A stretch of DNA of 64,000 nt, from contig NZ_CP160452.1 of the NCBI RefSeq assembly GCF_041295575.1, forward strand, positions 1,364,001-1,428,000, read 5' to 3'. The DNA is from Sporosarcina pasteurii. Lineage in GTDB: Bacteria > Bacillota > Bacilli > Bacillales_A > Planococcaceae. Shown piece by piece: positions 19,558 to 29,227 of the stretch. Position 1 is the first letter of the stretch. Every line of letters begins with the position of its first letter. Under the pieces are notes generated by a model. That model searched no databases and was not told the DNA's origin. It worked only from the letters and a program-made list of their open reading frames with translations. The position numbers were made by a program, and so were the translations under genes.

Positions 19558-19626
19558 AACTATTGATTGAAAAATAAAAAACTTATTCCCTTGTGTGGGG
19601 AAATAATAAAAACGGAGGAGATTAAT

Positions 19627-19755
19627 ATGAAAAAAACTGAGATGGTTAGAATGGCACAGGAAAAAGAATGTCCAGAATGCGGAGAAAGATATATTGAAAA
19701 AATTGAATCTGTTGTTTACGAATGCGAACGCTGTATCGGTAGACATGAAGAGTGA
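19627..19755 (+). CDS. 42-residue protein with two CxxC pairs (YhfH-like zinc-ribbon type)
   Basis: Starts at ATG 19627 behind a strong GGAGGAG site. It contains CPECGERYIEKIES and then CERC, a four-cysteine zinc-ribbon layout. Small YhfH-type proteins of Bacillales have a comparable size and cysteine pattern, but I cannot confirm homology by eye. It lies between isocitrate lyase and malate synthase on the same strand and is followed by a terminator, so it is probably expressed with aceA. Function unknown. Confidence 0.7.
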   Translation: MKKTEMVRMAQEKECPECGERYIEKIESVVYECERCIGRHEE

Positions 19756-19764
19756 AGAAAACAT

Positions 19765-19804
19765 ACGTCTCTATATCGAGCATAATGATATAGAGACGTT
19801 TTCA
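19765..19804 (+). terminator. Terminator between the CxxC gene and malate synthase
   Basis: Perfect 13-bp stem (19765-19777 with 19787-19799) followed by TTTT. It lies 26 bases before the malate synthase start, so it could attenuate read-through from aceA. Confidence 0.85.
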
Positions 19805-19829
19805 TACGAATAAAATGGGGGAGTATTCA

Positions 19830-22013
19830 ATGGAAAACTATGTGCAAGTAAATGACCTAAAAGTTTCAGAAATTCTTTATGATTTTATTAACAACGAGGC
19901 ATTACTAAATTCTGGTATTGAACAAGTGGATTTCTGGGGACGTTTTAGTGAGGTTATTCATGAATTAACGCCAGAAAATAAACAGCTATTGCTTGAGCGT
20001 GAAACATTCCAAAAGCAAATAAATGATTGGCATAAAAAAAATACAGGCACGATTGTGTTAAAACAGTATAAAAATTTTCTTGAAGAAATTGGTTATTTAG
20101 AGTCTAAAGTTGAAGATTTTAAAGTTTCAACTAGAAATGTTGATGATGAAATTGCCAATCAAGCAGGGCCACAACTTGTCGTACCGGTTAACAACGCTCG
20201 ATATGCCCTGAATGCTGCGAATGCAAGATGGGGGAGCTTATATGATGCGCTTTATGGCACGGATGTTATTCCAAGTGATAATGGGCAAGAAGTTGGAAAA
20301 CAATACAATCCGGTTCGTGGAAATGCAGTTATTTCTTATGCGAAGAATTTTTTAAATCACACAATTCCTTTTAAGGATACAGAACATCATCAAATCCAAA
20401 GCTATTTTATTGAACAAGGTGCTGTCTATGCGAAAACAGAAGACGGTCAAACAACTTCTTTAGAAAACCCGTCACAGTTTAAAGGGTTTCAAGGCCTTTC
20501 TACAAAACCAACTGCTCTTTTATTCGTCAATAACGGGCTTCATGTTGAAATTCAAATCGATCGCAATCACCCTATTGGAAAGACGGATCCAGCAGGTGTG
20601 AAAGACGTTTATTTAGAGGCCGCACTTTCAACAATTATGGACTGTGAAGATTCAGTCGCAGCTGTAGATGCGGAAGATAAAGTAGAGGTTTATCGAAATT
20701 TATTAGGTCTGATGAAAGGGAATTTAACTTCATCTTTTGAAAAAGACGGTCAAATGATGACAAGATCTTTAAACCCAGACCGTTTATATAAAACGCCATC
20801 AGAAGAAAAGTTGGAATTACGTGGCAGGTCCCTAATTTTCATCCGCAACGTCGGCCATCTAATGACTAATCCTGCTGTGTTAGATAAAAACAACGAAGAA
20901 GTTTATGAAGGCTTATTGGATGGTGTTATCACATCACTGTTAGCCCTCCATAATTTTGACGAGGACAATACATTTAAAAATTCCCTATATAATTCTATCT
21001 ATATTGTAAAACCAAAAATGCATGGCTCAAAAGAAGCCGCGTTCGCGAATAAACTATTTAACCGTATAGAAGATATGCTCGGTTTGGAACGATGCACGAT
21101 AAAAATTGGGCTCATGGACGAAGAACGCCGCACTTCTTTGAATTTAAAAGCTTGTATCCGTGAAGTGAAAGATAGAATTGCATTTATTAATACAGGCTTT
21201 CTAGATCGTACAGGTGATGAGATTCATACGTCTATGGAAGCAGGCGTTATGACTCGTAAAAATGACATGAAAAAGACAACTTGGTTAAAAGCTTATGAAC
21301 AGTCCAATGTAGGCGTTGGGATACAATGTGGTTTACATGGTCATGCGCAAATTGGAAAAGGCATGTGGGCAATGCCAGATAAAATGGCACAAATGCTAGA
21401 AGAGAAAATAAATCACCCACAAGCCGGAGCGAACACAGCTTGGGTTCCTTCCCCAACAGCAGCCACTTTACATGCCCTACATTACCATCAAGTGAATGTC
21501 CAAGAAATCCAGAAAAAAATTACGCATTCTGATGACATACAAGAAGCCATCTTAGAAGTTCCTTTAGAAAATAAACCAAATTGGCGCCCGAAAGAAATTC
21601 AAGAGGAACTCGATAATAACGCTCAAGGAATTTTAGGGTATGTTGTGCGTTGGATTGACCAAGGGGTCGGCTGCTCAAAAGTGCCAGATATTAATGATGT
21701 AGGCCTTATGGAAGACCGTGCAACATTACGAATTTCCAGTCAGCATATTGCGAATTGGTTGCATCACGGCATTTGTACAGAAGACCAAGTGCATGAAACG
21801 ATGAAGCGAATGGCGGTAGTAGTAGATGAACAAAATAAAGAGGATACCTCGTACCGCCCGATGGCCCCAAACTTTGGCGAATCAATCGCTTTCCAAGCAG
21901 CTTGCGAATTGGTGTTCGAAGGATTGAATCAGCCGAATGGCTATACAGAACCGATTTTACACAAGCGTCGACTTGAGGCGAAAGAGAGATTTCATTCAGT
22001 AGTAAATAAGTAA
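19830..22013 (+). CDS. glcB: Malate synthase G
   Basis: Second glyoxylate-bypass enzyme, condensing glyoxylate with acetyl-CoA to malate. It has about 727 residues, the length of the monomeric G isoform and not the shorter AceB (A isoform). Motifs: [17 protein letters not shown] near residue 270, [17 protein letters not shown] near 335, [15 protein letters not shown] near 390, and [20 protein letters not shown] near 475. ATG 19830 is chosen because GGGGGAG ends eight bases upstream; the in-frame ATG 19815 has no such site. It ends at a strong terminator. Confidence 0.96.
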   Translation: MENYVQVNDLKVSEILYDFINNEALLNSGIEQVDFWGRFSEVIHELTPENKQLLLERETFQKQINDWHKKNTGTIVLKQYKNFLEEIGYLESKVEDFKVSTRNVDDEIANQAGPQLVVPVNNARYALNAANARWGSLYDALYGTDVIPSDNGQEVGKQYNPVRGNAVISYAKNFLNHTIPFKDTEHHQIQSYFIEQGAVYAKTEDGQTTSLENPSQFKGFQGLSTKPTALLFVNNGLHVEIQIDRNHPIGKTDPAGVKDVYLEAALSTIMDCEDSVAAVDAEDKVEVYRNLLGLMKGNLTSSFEKDGQMMTRSLNPDRLYKTPSEEKLELRGRSLIFIRNVGHLMTNPAVLDKNNEEVYEGLLDGVITSLLALHNFDEDNTFKNSLYNSIYIVKPKMHGSKEAAFANKLFNRIEDMLGLERCTIKIGLMDEERRTSLNLKACIREVKDRIAFINTGFLDRTGDEIHTSMEAGVMTRKNDMKKTTWLKAYEQSNVGVGIQCGLHGHAQIGKGMWAMPDKMAQMLEEKINHPQAGANTAWVPSPTAATLHALHYHQVNVQEIQKKITHSDDIQEAILEVPLENKPNWRPKEIQEELDNNAQGILGYVVRWIDQGVGCSKVPDINDVGLMEDRATLRISSQHIANWLHHGICTEDQVHETMKRMAVVVDEQNKEDTSYRPMAPNFGESIAFQAACELVFEGLNQPNGYTEPILHKRRLEAKERFHSVVNK

Positions 22014-22050
22014 CGATTCGAAAATTTACTATATCCGACCTTTATGTGCT

Positions 22051-22093
22051 AGGCTAGGCTAATCTTGAAAAAGATTCTAGACCTAGCCTTTTT
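22051..22093 (+). terminator. Terminator after malate synthase G
   Basis: AGGCTAGG (22051-22058) pairs with CCTAGCCT (22082-22089), extended by AATCTT/AAGATT, then five T. Confidence 0.88.
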
Positions 22094-22213
22094 CTATTGA
22101 TAAAGTATTAAGGTGGTCGTATTTAATTTTAGTATAACGAATGATGAAATGGACTTACATATCGCTTTAAATTGATAATCTATTGTTTCAACTGTGTGAA
22201 AGGGTGATTGTGA

Positions 22214-22609
22214 ATGAAAAAAATACTAGATATCCCGCTTAAAAAAATATTTCTTATCATTATCCAAATAGCGGGCTTATATCTATTAAGTGTATTAGGG
22301 GAGTTTATCTCTAATTTGTTAAGCTTATCGATACCTGGAAGTATTATTGGGCTATTACTATTATTGGTCGGATTACATTTACGTATCATTCCAGAATCGT
22401 TTATTCAGGAAGGTGCAGGGTTATTATTAATAATTTTACCACTTTTCTTCATTCCAGCGACCGTTGGGATCGTCCAACATCCAGAATTTCTTTCGGTAAA
22501 AGGGATTTTCCTAATACTAATCGTCATGATTAGTACCTTCTTAACGATGATTGTCGCGGGACGAATGAGTGAATGGTACGAAAAGAAGCAAGTAAAGGAG
22601 GAATCCTAA
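22214..22609 (+). CDS. LrgA/CidA-family membrane protein
   Basis: Small membrane protein of 131 residues with four hydrophobic helices and the family motif LSIPGSIIGLLLLLVGLHL near residue 38. LrgA/CidA proteins were first described as holin-like modulators of autolysis. A B. subtilis pair (PftA/PftB) instead acts as a pyruvate transporter. The neighbouring malic enzyme and glyoxylate genes make a transport role attractive here, but that is inference. It is paired with the LrgB-family gene one base downstream. Confidence 0.88.
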   Translation: MKKILDIPLKKIFLIIIQIAGLYLLSVLGEFISNLLSLSIPGSIIGLLLLLVGLHLRIIPESFIQEGAGLLLIILPLFFIPATVGIVQHPEFLSVKGIFLILIVMISTFLTMIVAGRMSEWYEKKQVKEES

Positions 22610-22610
22610 T

Positions 22611-23297
22611 ATGCAAAACTTATTAACGCCAATCATTGTGATTATTACGACGGTAGGTTTATTTTTGATGATGAGGCGTTTATACGGTCGTTATCCAAAT
22701 GCTGTTTTCCATCCAATGTTAACGACAACGACCTTGATTTGTATAGGACTATTACTATTTAATATTCCTTATGCGGATTATATGAAGGGCGGGAAGTGGA
22801 TTGAACAATTCTTAGGTCCATGTGTGGTCGCACTTGCCTATCCTTTATACAATCAAAGAAAGATTATGATGCAATATAAAAAAGTAATACTACTAGGCAT
22901 CTCATCGGGCTTAATTACCGCGATGGGGAGCATTATCTTTTTTGCAAAATTATTTAAAGTTGAAGAAGAAATTGTCTATACCATTATTCCTAAGTCAATC
23001 ACAACACCTGTTGCAATTCAGATAAGTGACACAATGGGAGGCATTCCATCTTTAACGGCTATTTTTGTCATGATTGCTGGATTTAGTGGAATTATTGTCG
23101 GCCCTTACGTGATGAAATACACAGGAATTGAAAGTCGATTAGGAAAGGGGCTTGCGTTGGGCAGTGCATCGCATGCCTTAGGCGTTGCGAAATCAACTGA
23201 ATACGGAGAACTGTCACTATCTATGGCATCAGTTGCGATGACGCTTAGTGCAATCATTGGCTCGTTGATTGGTCCGCTTCTCGTTTTGTTCGTGTAG
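22611..23297 (+). CDS. LrgB/CidB-family membrane protein
   Basis: Partner of the preceding LrgA-like protein. It has 228 residues and multiple membrane helices. The LrgB signature PKSITTPVAIQISDTMGGIP is near residue 127, and GSASHALGVAKSTEYGE is near 183. AAAGGAGGAAT lies in the end of the upstream gene and the two genes are one base apart, so they are translated together. The role could be cell-lysis control or small-acid (pyruvate) transport. Confidence 0.9.
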   Translation: MQNLLTPIIVIITTVGLFLMMRRLYGRYPNAVFHPMLTTTTLICIGLLLFNIPYADYMKGGKWIEQFLGPCVVALAYPLYNQRKIMMQYKKVILLGISSGLITAMGSIIFFAKLFKVEEEIVYTIIPKSITTPVAIQISDTMGGIPSLTAIFVMIAGFSGIIVGPYVMKYTGIESRLGKGLALGSASHALGVAKSTEYGELSLSMASVAMTLSAIIGSLIGPLLVLFV

Positions 23298-23405
23298 CGT
23301 GTAAGAAAATTGTCACATTTCTACTAGGCACCTTGACTCATTTGGAGTGTGTTGAAATAGATACATAGTTTATGGAACTTTTTTCACGTACGAGGAGGCA
23401 GGGGT

Positions 23406-25028
23406 TTGAAAAACACATTAACATTTCAGTTAGGCGCAATAATTGTTGGTATCATGATTGCGATGTTGGCGATTTCATCTTTCGCTACCTATAAAACAGC
23501 TTATGATAAATTATATGACGCGGCTGGGGTAGAAGCATATGGTTGTGCGAACATCACGACAGGATTAATTGAACCAGGTGATATTGTCAAAATTAAAAAT
23601 GGCGATACAAATACGATGGAAACAGTTGGAAAGCAATTAAACTGGACGACTGCACATAAAGATATCTTTGAAACGCAATACATCATTGACTTAGACGGTA
23701 ATCTGCTTGCTATGGATGATCATTTAGCGGCAAAAGGATTAAAAGTAGGAGATGCGATTCCAATAGATGATGAAGCGATTTCTACATTGTTAGAAACGAA
23801 GCATCCAACTTATTCGCAGCCTTATGAGTTTGCAGGTATTGAACGTTTATCAGGATATGCACCGATTTTTGAAAATCATGATTCATCTGGTGATGTGATT
23901 GCCATTAGTGTCATCGATTTTGATAATGCGATAGTTGCTGAAAGAACCTGGGACGTTGTTCGAAATGGCGTTTTAATCAGCTTAATTCCTATGGTGATTG
24001 CAGCAAGTATTACAATCTACTTAATTAGACGGAAAACAAGTCAAATTTCTTCGCTCATAAACCATGCAAGAGAAATTGCAGATGGGAATCTAGCAATTGA
24101 AGATACTGTTGTGAATAGTAGAGATGAAGTTGGCGATTTAGCGCGTACGTTAAATATGATGACGGCTAATTTGCGTAATATAATTGGAACGATGAAGACA
24201 ACCGCGGTTCAATTGACCAAAAACTCATCAGAAACGGCCATGTCATTAAATGAAATGCATGATGCGATTCAGCAAGTTGCTGCGAATATGAGCGACGTCA
24301 CGATTTCAATCTCAAATGGAACCGCAAATGCTGAGCATGCCTCATCCATTTTGGGAACATTGGCGGATAATATTCAAGCATCTAAAGTTACTGCGGATCG
24401 TTCTGTAGAAAACTCTAAAGCAACGATGCAAGTTGCAGAAAATGGCCAACAAAGAGCAAATGAAATTAACGAAGACATGGAGAAAATACGGACGGAATCA
24501 GTTGACTCTGGAAACACGATACAAAATCTCATAGAGTCCACAACAAAAATTCAAGATATTACAAGTACAATCGCGGGAATTGCCGCACAAACAAACTTGT
24601 TGGCATTGAATGCTTCCATTGAGGCAGCGCGTGCGGGAGAGCATGGCCAAGGGTTTGCTGTTGTTGCTGAAGAAGTTAGAAAGTTAGCGGAACAATCCAA
24701 TAGTGAAGTACTCGAAGTTGAGAAATTAGTTGCTGATATTACTGCCCATATACAGCAAGTTGTCTCTTCAACAGAAGAAAGTACAGCACTTATTGAATCT
24801 GGTACGAATACGGTTCGTTTAACTGCTGAATCGCTCAGTCAAGTCGCTCAAGCAGTTTCTAAAACCGTAGAGGAAATTAGTTCACTATCTGCATCAACAA
24901 CGATAGAAGCAGAAAGTTCGGAACAAGTTGTTCAGTTGATTAGCGAGTTGACACGTGAAATTCACACAATAGAAGATATGTCGATGAATATATCGGCTGC
25001 AACGGAAAGAAACGACAGCATCGATTGA
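23406..25028 (+). CDS. Methyl-accepting chemotaxis protein, C-terminus frameshifted
   Basis: Membrane chemoreceptor. An N-terminal helix (about residues 8-28) is followed by an extracellular Cache-like sensing domain to about 180 and a second helix near 188-207. A HAMP domain ([16 protein letters not shown]) and the cytoplasmic signalling domain follow, with the conserved hairpin [42 protein letters not shown] near residue 400. The start is TTG 23406 after GAGGAGG. As written it ends at 25028. One extra A in the run at 25010-25012 appears to shift the frame: the alternative frame continues from [14 protein letters not shown] and ends VVSRFKL at 25107, restoring a normal MCP tail. The signalling tip is intact. 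A sequencing error is possible. Confidence 0.9.
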   Translation: MKNTLTFQLGAIIVGIMIAMLAISSFATYKTAYDKLYDAAGVEAYGCANITTGLIEPGDIVKIKNGDTNTMETVGKQLNWTTAHKDIFETQYIIDLDGNLLAMDDHLAAKGLKVGDAIPIDDEAISTLLETKHPTYSQPYEFAGIERLSGYAPIFENHDSSGDVIAISVIDFDNAIVAERTWDVVRNGVLISLIPMVIAASITIYLIRRKTSQISSLINHAREIADGNLAIEDTVVNSRDEVGDLARTLNMMTANLRNIIGTMKTTAVQLTKNSSETAMSLNEMHDAIQQVAANMSDVTISISNGTANAEHASSILGTLADNIQASKVTADRSVENSKATMQVAENGQQRANEINEDMEKIRTESVDSGNTIQNLIESTTKIQDITSTIAGIAAQTNLLALNASIEAARAGEHGQGFAVVAEEVRKLAEQSNSEVLEVEKLVADITAHIQQVVSSTEESTALIESGTNTVRLTAESLSQVAQAVSKTVEEISSLSASTTIEAESSEQVVQLISELTREIHTIEDMSMNISAATERNDSID

Positions 25029-25136
25029 TGAAGTGACAAATCGTTCTATGGATACAAATGATCTGGCATTACAATTAGAACAAGTTGTCAGTCGTTTTAA
25101 ACTATAAATACAAGAATCATCATAGAGAGAAAAATG

Positions 25137-25173
25137 AACATGCCTCCGTATTTTATAGGGGGCATGTTTTTTT
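25137..25173 (+). terminator. Terminator after the chemoreceptor gene
   Basis: AACATGCCTCC (25137-25147) pairs with GGGGGCATGTT (25158-25168), followed by a T run. Confidence 0.87.
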
Positions 25174-25233
25174 ATTAAGGAATTCTAGTGTGATAAGCGC
25201 GGGGGTTTGTGGGCGAATGAAAATCCATAACAT

Positions 25234-25360
25234 AATTAATCTCCGTTCCAATCGGACGCTTTCCGCGGGCACGGCTTCAATCTCCTCGTCGCTTCGCTCC
25301 TGCGGGGCTTTCAGCTCGCGCTGCTCCCGCAGGAGTCGCCGATTTCCACTCCGATTAATT
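25234..25360 (-). repeat. MITE-like repeat, copy A
   Basis: GC-rich 127-bp element ending in 8-bp inverted repeats AATTAATC (25234-25241) and GATTAATT (25353-25360). Its reverse complement aligns along its whole length with copy B at 26056-26190, sharing GGCGACTCC, CAGGAGCG, GCGACGAGGAG and GGAACGGA in the same order. Elements of this look are scattered in Bacillaceae genomes. The open frame across it (25085-25378) is not a gene. Confidence 0.75.
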
Positions 25361-25456
25361 GGTGTGCACATGGAATAAATTGAATTTTATGCATGAAAAA
25401 AGGCTCTCTTCTTGTATAGTGAAGTTTGCACACACACACTCCAGGATAGAACCCAC

Positions 25457-25905
25457 ATGATTAAAAATAACACGAAGTTACCCACACCAAGATCTTTTAA
25501 CAAAATCTTAGATCGCTTTCACGTCGCGAAAGATTTAAAATCTGTTTTTAAAGAACACCCTAGATGGCACTCCATTCGTATCAAGCTTGCCAAATACAAC
25601 ATAGAAGGTTTAATGACGGAGCTTAATAGTGCTGTTGGTAAATTGGAAGATGCTGATTTAATACGGCAATATCCCTAGTACCTAGAAGTACTTGGCGATT
25701 ACCGAAAATGGCTTATTGAACAAGTATAGATACAAGTGCCATGCGTCCAATGGTGGCATCAGAAGCAACTATGCGCGTGATTGCGAAAAGATTAAATAAT
25801 GGCAGAAGCTAGAATGAACAAGGCATCCAAGCATCTATTCAGCTTATGGTTGCCTTAAAAGATGGGTTAGATATAAAAACTTTACGTAGGAATGATGAAA
25901 AATAA
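25457..25905 (+). pseudogene. Remnant of an ISLre2-family transposase (C-terminal part)
   Basis: Translation gives transposase-like text: ILDRFHVAKDLKSVFKEHPRW in the first frame to a stop at 25676-25678, then YLEVLGDYRKWLIEQ after that stop. After a frameshift near 25730 it continues as DTSAMRPMVASEATMRVIAKRL and QGIQASIQLMVALKDGLDIKTLR. A TAG replaces a probable tryptophan codon in NNGRS-NEQG. This matches the C-terminal half of ISLre2 (UPF0236) transposases as I know them. There are at least two stops and one frameshift and the N-terminal half is missing, so it is dead. It sits between two inverted MITE-like repeats. Confidence 0.8.
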
Positions 25906-26055
25906 ACTTGAAACTTTCTTACTTGCAAAAAGCAACTAGAAAGCCTGTTTCTTGAGCTATAAAGGGATTACAGGGATTTTGAGATAACAAAGTTATTACT
26001 AAAGAAAGTTATGTAAGTTATTTATGTTTATAAAAACTTATGTATAAGGAATCTC

Positions 26056-26190
26056 TGTTGATTGTAGTGCAGAGCGGCGACTCCAGTGGGATTAGCGTGA
26101 CAGGTGAGACCCCACAGGAGCGCGGTTTTCGCGACGAGGAGGCTCACCGCACGCCCTACGGAACGCGTCCGCTCGGAACGGAAATCAACA
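26056..26190 (+). repeat. MITE-like repeat, copy B
   Basis: 135-bp element bounded by 8-bp inverted repeats TGTTGATT (26056-26063) and AATCAACA (26183-26190). It is related to copy A but in opposite orientation. The terminal sequences differ between the copies yet remain self-complementary, so the ends seem to be kept for pairing. Confidence 0.75.
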
Positions 26191-26320
26191 TGGTTTATTT
26201 GGCGTTTTTAAAATCGGAATACTTAACTATCCAAGAAGAGAAAACCTCTGATTTAAAATAGTACCCACAAAAACTTGACTCAATCTAAGCGCGTGGAATC
26301 TATCTGAATAGTTGATTTCG

Positions 26321-26329
26321 TGCTATACT
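26321..26329 (+). promoter_or_regulatory. Extended -10 promoter of the MBL-fold gene
   Basis: TGCTATACT is an extended -10 element about 45 bases before the gene start. No clear -35 is seen. Confidence 0.45.
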
Positions 26330-26371
26330 ATGAATGAATATTCAATCAACGGTGTTAAGGGGGCATGAAGA

Positions 26372-27301
26372 ATGGTTGAGCAGCAGCGAGTAGAACTAAT
26401 TGATGGTTTTGATTTAGGTATTGAACATCGAACGGGAATCTATGTGATTAATGAGCGTGATTTAACGATTGTTGAAACAGGTCCAAGTCCATCCGTTCAA
26501 CATATTCGTGTAGGATTAAAGCGGCTTGGGCATACTCTAGCAGATATTAAGTATATCATTGTGACCCATATCCATTTAGATCATGCAGGCGGTGCAGGGT
26601 TATTGTTGGAGGAAAGCCCAAATGCAACTGTTGTTGTACATTCGAGAGGGGCACGCCATCTTGCGCAGCCAGAAAGACTGATTGCAGGCGCAAAAGCAGT
26701 ATATGGAGATAAATTTGACGAACTATTTGATCCGATTTTGCCAATCCCTGAAGAACGTCTACTCATAAAAGGGGAAGGGGATACATTAACGATTGGCGAG
26801 GCATGTACATTACAATTTTGGGATACGCCGGGACACTCCAATCACCATCTTGCCATTTATGATCCAGTCAGTAATGGCATGTTTACAGGAGACACCGTCG
26901 GTATCCGCTATGAACAACTTATAGACGATGGCGTTCAACTTTTCCTTCCATCTACATCACCGAACCAATTTAACGCACATGCAATGCAACACGCAATTGA
27001 CCGAATGCGAGTGATGAATCTGGATTACTTATATTTTGGACATTATGGATATACGAAAGACGTTGAGGAAGCATTAAACCAAGTGGAAGCATGGTTACCT
27101 ATCTTTGTGAAAGAAGCGGGTGCTGTTTATTCGGAAGGAAAAGATTACCACGCACTAAGTGCTCGTTTATTTGCGAAAGTGCAAAATCATTTGCGACATC
27201 AAAATATTTCAGATACCCATGATGTATATGGCATTATTAAGCTCGATATGGATGTTAGCTCAATGGGATTAATGGAATACGTAGCAAAACAACCTAGGTG
27301 A
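26372..27301 (+). CDS. MBL-fold metallo-hydrolase
   Basis: 309-residue protein of the metallo-beta-lactamase fold. The metal-binding motif THIHLDHAGG is near residue 65, and the further ligands are DTPGHSNHH near 155 and FTGDTVG near 175, then GHYGYT near 228. These give a full two-metal site. Substrate cannot be told from the sequence; thioesterase- and glyoxalase-II-like members share this layout. GGGGGCATGAAG precedes the ATG. It stands alone, with its own promoter and a very strong terminator. Confidence 0.88.
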   Translation: MVEQQRVELIDGFDLGIEHRTGIYVINERDLTIVETGPSPSVQHIRVGLKRLGHTLADIKYIIVTHIHLDHAGGAGLLLEESPNATVVVHSRGARHLAQPERLIAGAKAVYGDKFDELFDPILPIPEERLLIKGEGDTLTIGEACTLQFWDTPGHSNHHLAIYDPVSNGMFTGDTVGIRYEQLIDDGVQLFLPSTSPNQFNAHAMQHAIDRMRVMNLDYLYFGHYGYTKDVEEALNQVEAWLPIFVKEAGAVYSEGKDYHALSARLFAKVQNHLRHQNISDTHDVYGIIKLDMDVSSMGLMEYVAKQPR

Positions 27302-27349
27302 ATTTGCGGGCGTCATTTAGGTGAATAGTGATGAAGGAAGCGTTTAGGA

Positions 27350-27390
27350 CAACCGTTTATCCAAATGTATTTTGGATAAACGGTTGTTTT
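27350..27390 (+). terminator. Terminator after the MBL-fold gene
   Basis: Perfect stem CAACCGTTTATCCAAA (27350-27365) with its complement at 27371-27386, then TTTT. Confidence 0.92.
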
Positions 27391-27564
27391 ATTAATTTGT
27401 GAAATATTTATTAGCGCAAACCTAAACAATTAGTGTTATAAAATCGCCTCAAAAGGAAAATTAGCGTTGAAGTGCTGTAAATTTTGTTATTCCAGTTAAA
27501 AGTTCTATTTTACTACGTCTTCACTTATATTAGACCAATGGTAGATGAAAGGAAGAGAACTTTC

Positions 27565-28443
27565 ATGTTAATCGACGGCGTATTTTCCGGTGGAGGGTTA
27601 AAAGGATTTGCATTAGTTGGCGCATACAGCGTTCTGGAAGAGAAAGGCTATCGTTTTAAACGAGTTGCAGGAACAAGTGCCGGTGCTATTCTGGCAAGTT
27701 TTATTGCTGCAGGATATACAGCAAAAGAAATTGAAAAATTATTAGATGAACTCGATCCAATAACCTTACTCGATCCACGGAATACAATACTTCCTATACC
27801 TTTTATGAAATGGATACGGCTTTATTGGCGACTTGGACTCTATCAAGGAAAGGCGTTAGAAAAATGGTTCTTTGAAAAACTGGCCAACAAAGGTATCTAT
27901 TCATTTGCAGATTTACCTGCCGGGACATTAAGGCTTATCGCATCCGACTTAACAAATGGTAAAATGTTGGTGCTTCCGGATGATTTAGAAAGTTATGGTG
28001 TAAAACCAGAAAGTTTTCCAGTTGCACGTGCTTTGCGAATGAGTTGTGGCATTCCTTTTTTCTTTGAACCGGTAAAGATGAAAGTAGCTACAGATGACAC
28101 GATTATTGTTGATGGAGGCGTGCTGAGTAATTTTCCAATGTGGCTATTTGATGGCGATGCTGGAAAAAGAGAGCGTCCTGTTATTGGACTAAAATTAAGT
28201 AGGAGTAAAGAAGAAGTGGGCGGACATGAAATATCGAATGCATTACATTTATTTGAAGCATTGTTTTCTACGATGAAGAATGCCCATGATGAACGGTATA
28301 TTTCCCGAGAACATGAAAAAGATGTCGTTTTCATACCCGTTGAAGGTTTTAGTGCAACCCAATTTAATTTAGAAGATGAAACGAAAGCAGAACTAATGAA
28401 AATAGGAAGAGAACGAACGTTAAAGTTTTTAGAATTTTGGTAA
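27565..28443 (+). CDS. Patatin-like phospholipase
   Basis: Predicted lipid acyl hydrolase with a Ser-Asp dyad. From ATG 27565 (292 residues) the oxyanion-hole motif GGGLKG is at residues 9-14, the nucleophile elbow GTSAG has its serine at 38, and the catalytic aspartate is in VDGGVLSNFP near 181. This is the complete bacterial patatin set. The frame is open from TTG 27484, but AAAGGAAG at 27547-27554 and the normal patatin N-terminus support 27565. Substrate unknown. It is a single gene. Confidence 0.9.
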   Translation: MLIDGVFSGGGLKGFALVGAYSVLEEKGYRFKRVAGTSAGAILASFIAAGYTAKEIEKLLDELDPITLLDPRNTILPIPFMKWIRLYWRLGLYQGKALEKWFFEKLANKGIYSFADLPAGTLRLIASDLTNGKMLVLPDDLESYGVKPESFPVARALRMSCGIPFFFEPVKMKVATDDTIIVDGGVLSNFPMWLFDGDAGKRERPVIGLKLSRSKEEVGGHEISNALHLFEALFSTMKNAHDERYISREHEKDVVFIPVEGFSATQFNLEDETKAELMKIGRERTLKFLEFW

Positions 28444-28544
28444 CTATGCAACGTGAGCATAATCTTGATTCAATGCAAGATCATGCTTTGCTCTCTCTCT
28501 ATTCGGTCATGCTGTAGTCTAATTTAAATTGAAAGGATGAGAAT

Positions 28545-28631
28545 TTGAGGCGTGTACTATGCATTTACGGGGCTACAATTTTTATTGGTGTCCTTCTTGG
28601 TATGTTGGTCACGTATTTAATGATAAACTAA
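28545..28631 (+). CDS. 28-residue predicted membrane peptide
   Basis: TTG 28545 follows AAAGGA with a seven-base gap. The product MRRVLCIYGATIFIGVLLG plus a further nine residues is one hydrophobic helix with a basic N-terminus. It resembles no protein I recognise. The good ribosome site and helix design support it; the short length means it could still be chance. Confidence 0.45.
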   Translation: MRRVLCIYGATIFIGVLLGMLVTYLMIN

Positions 28632-28829
28632 AGGTTTTCGATTGGAAAGGTGTTGACGAGGAGATGAATGGCTCATTCACTCCTCTATTTTAATTTGTAA
28701 TAAGAAATTTACATGGGATAAGCTAACTTTAATGGTGGTACTCCAATATTCCGTTGTTTTTTTCGTTGAATAATCGTGGTAGAATGGGGACAGAAATTGA
28801 AATTTAGGTCTCGTTAAGGGTGAAGCAGG

Positions 28830-29132
28830 ATGATATATACAACTGGATTTGTCACAATGCTTACAAACGCAAAGTCTAAGCGGTTGGACAATTTTAAAAG
28901 CGATACGCTCACACTCGAATTTATGGAAGATGTGATTGACGACGCTTCATTAAAAATAAGATATCGTTACACAGCATTTTTACCAAGAAGTTATGAATGT
29001 CAGACATTAGAAGATTATACGGGGAAAATTAAGCCATTCATTCAAAAACAAGTCCCAAGTATGATTGTCAGTTTACAGGTTACACATTTGAATTATGTAA
29101 GCGAACGCGCAAAGCGAAAATTTGGGAGATAG
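28830..29132 (+). CDS. Uncharacterised 100-residue protein
   Basis: Not recognised. A soluble, mixed alpha/beta-looking protein with a basic C-terminus (SERAKRKFGR) and no cysteines or metal motif apart from a single C in the centre. AAGGGTGA precedes the ATG with good spacing, and TAGAAT at 28780-28785 is a possible -10. It lies upstream of the helicase operon but is separated from it by a promoter and an attenuator, so there is no evidence that they work together. Confidence 0.65.
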   Translation: MIYTTGFVTMLTNAKSKRLDNFKSDTLTLEFMEDVIDDASLKIRYRYTAFLPRSYECQTLEDYTGKIKPFIQKQVPSMIVSLQVTHLNYVSERAKRKFGR

Positions 29133-29227
29133 GATAGTGTTAATCTATCGTAATTGGAAAAGTTATGAACTGTGTTAATGGGTTTCGAGTAATACACCTT
29201 CCGCATGTTCCCACAAATCTTTAGGTA

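Noticed and set aside
25085-25378. 97-residue reading frame after the chemoreceptor
   Set aside because: It runs through the chemoreceptor tail, its terminator and MITE copy A; Arg/Ser-rich text from a GC-rich repeat, no ribosome site.
26040-26261. 73-residue reading frame
   Set aside because: It lies almost wholly inside MITE copy B and has no ribosome site or protein-like pattern.
28453-28483. Hairpin after the patatin gene as terminator
   Set aside because: Stem AGCATaATCTTG/CAAGATcATGCT has a mismatch and is not followed by a T run; left unannotated.
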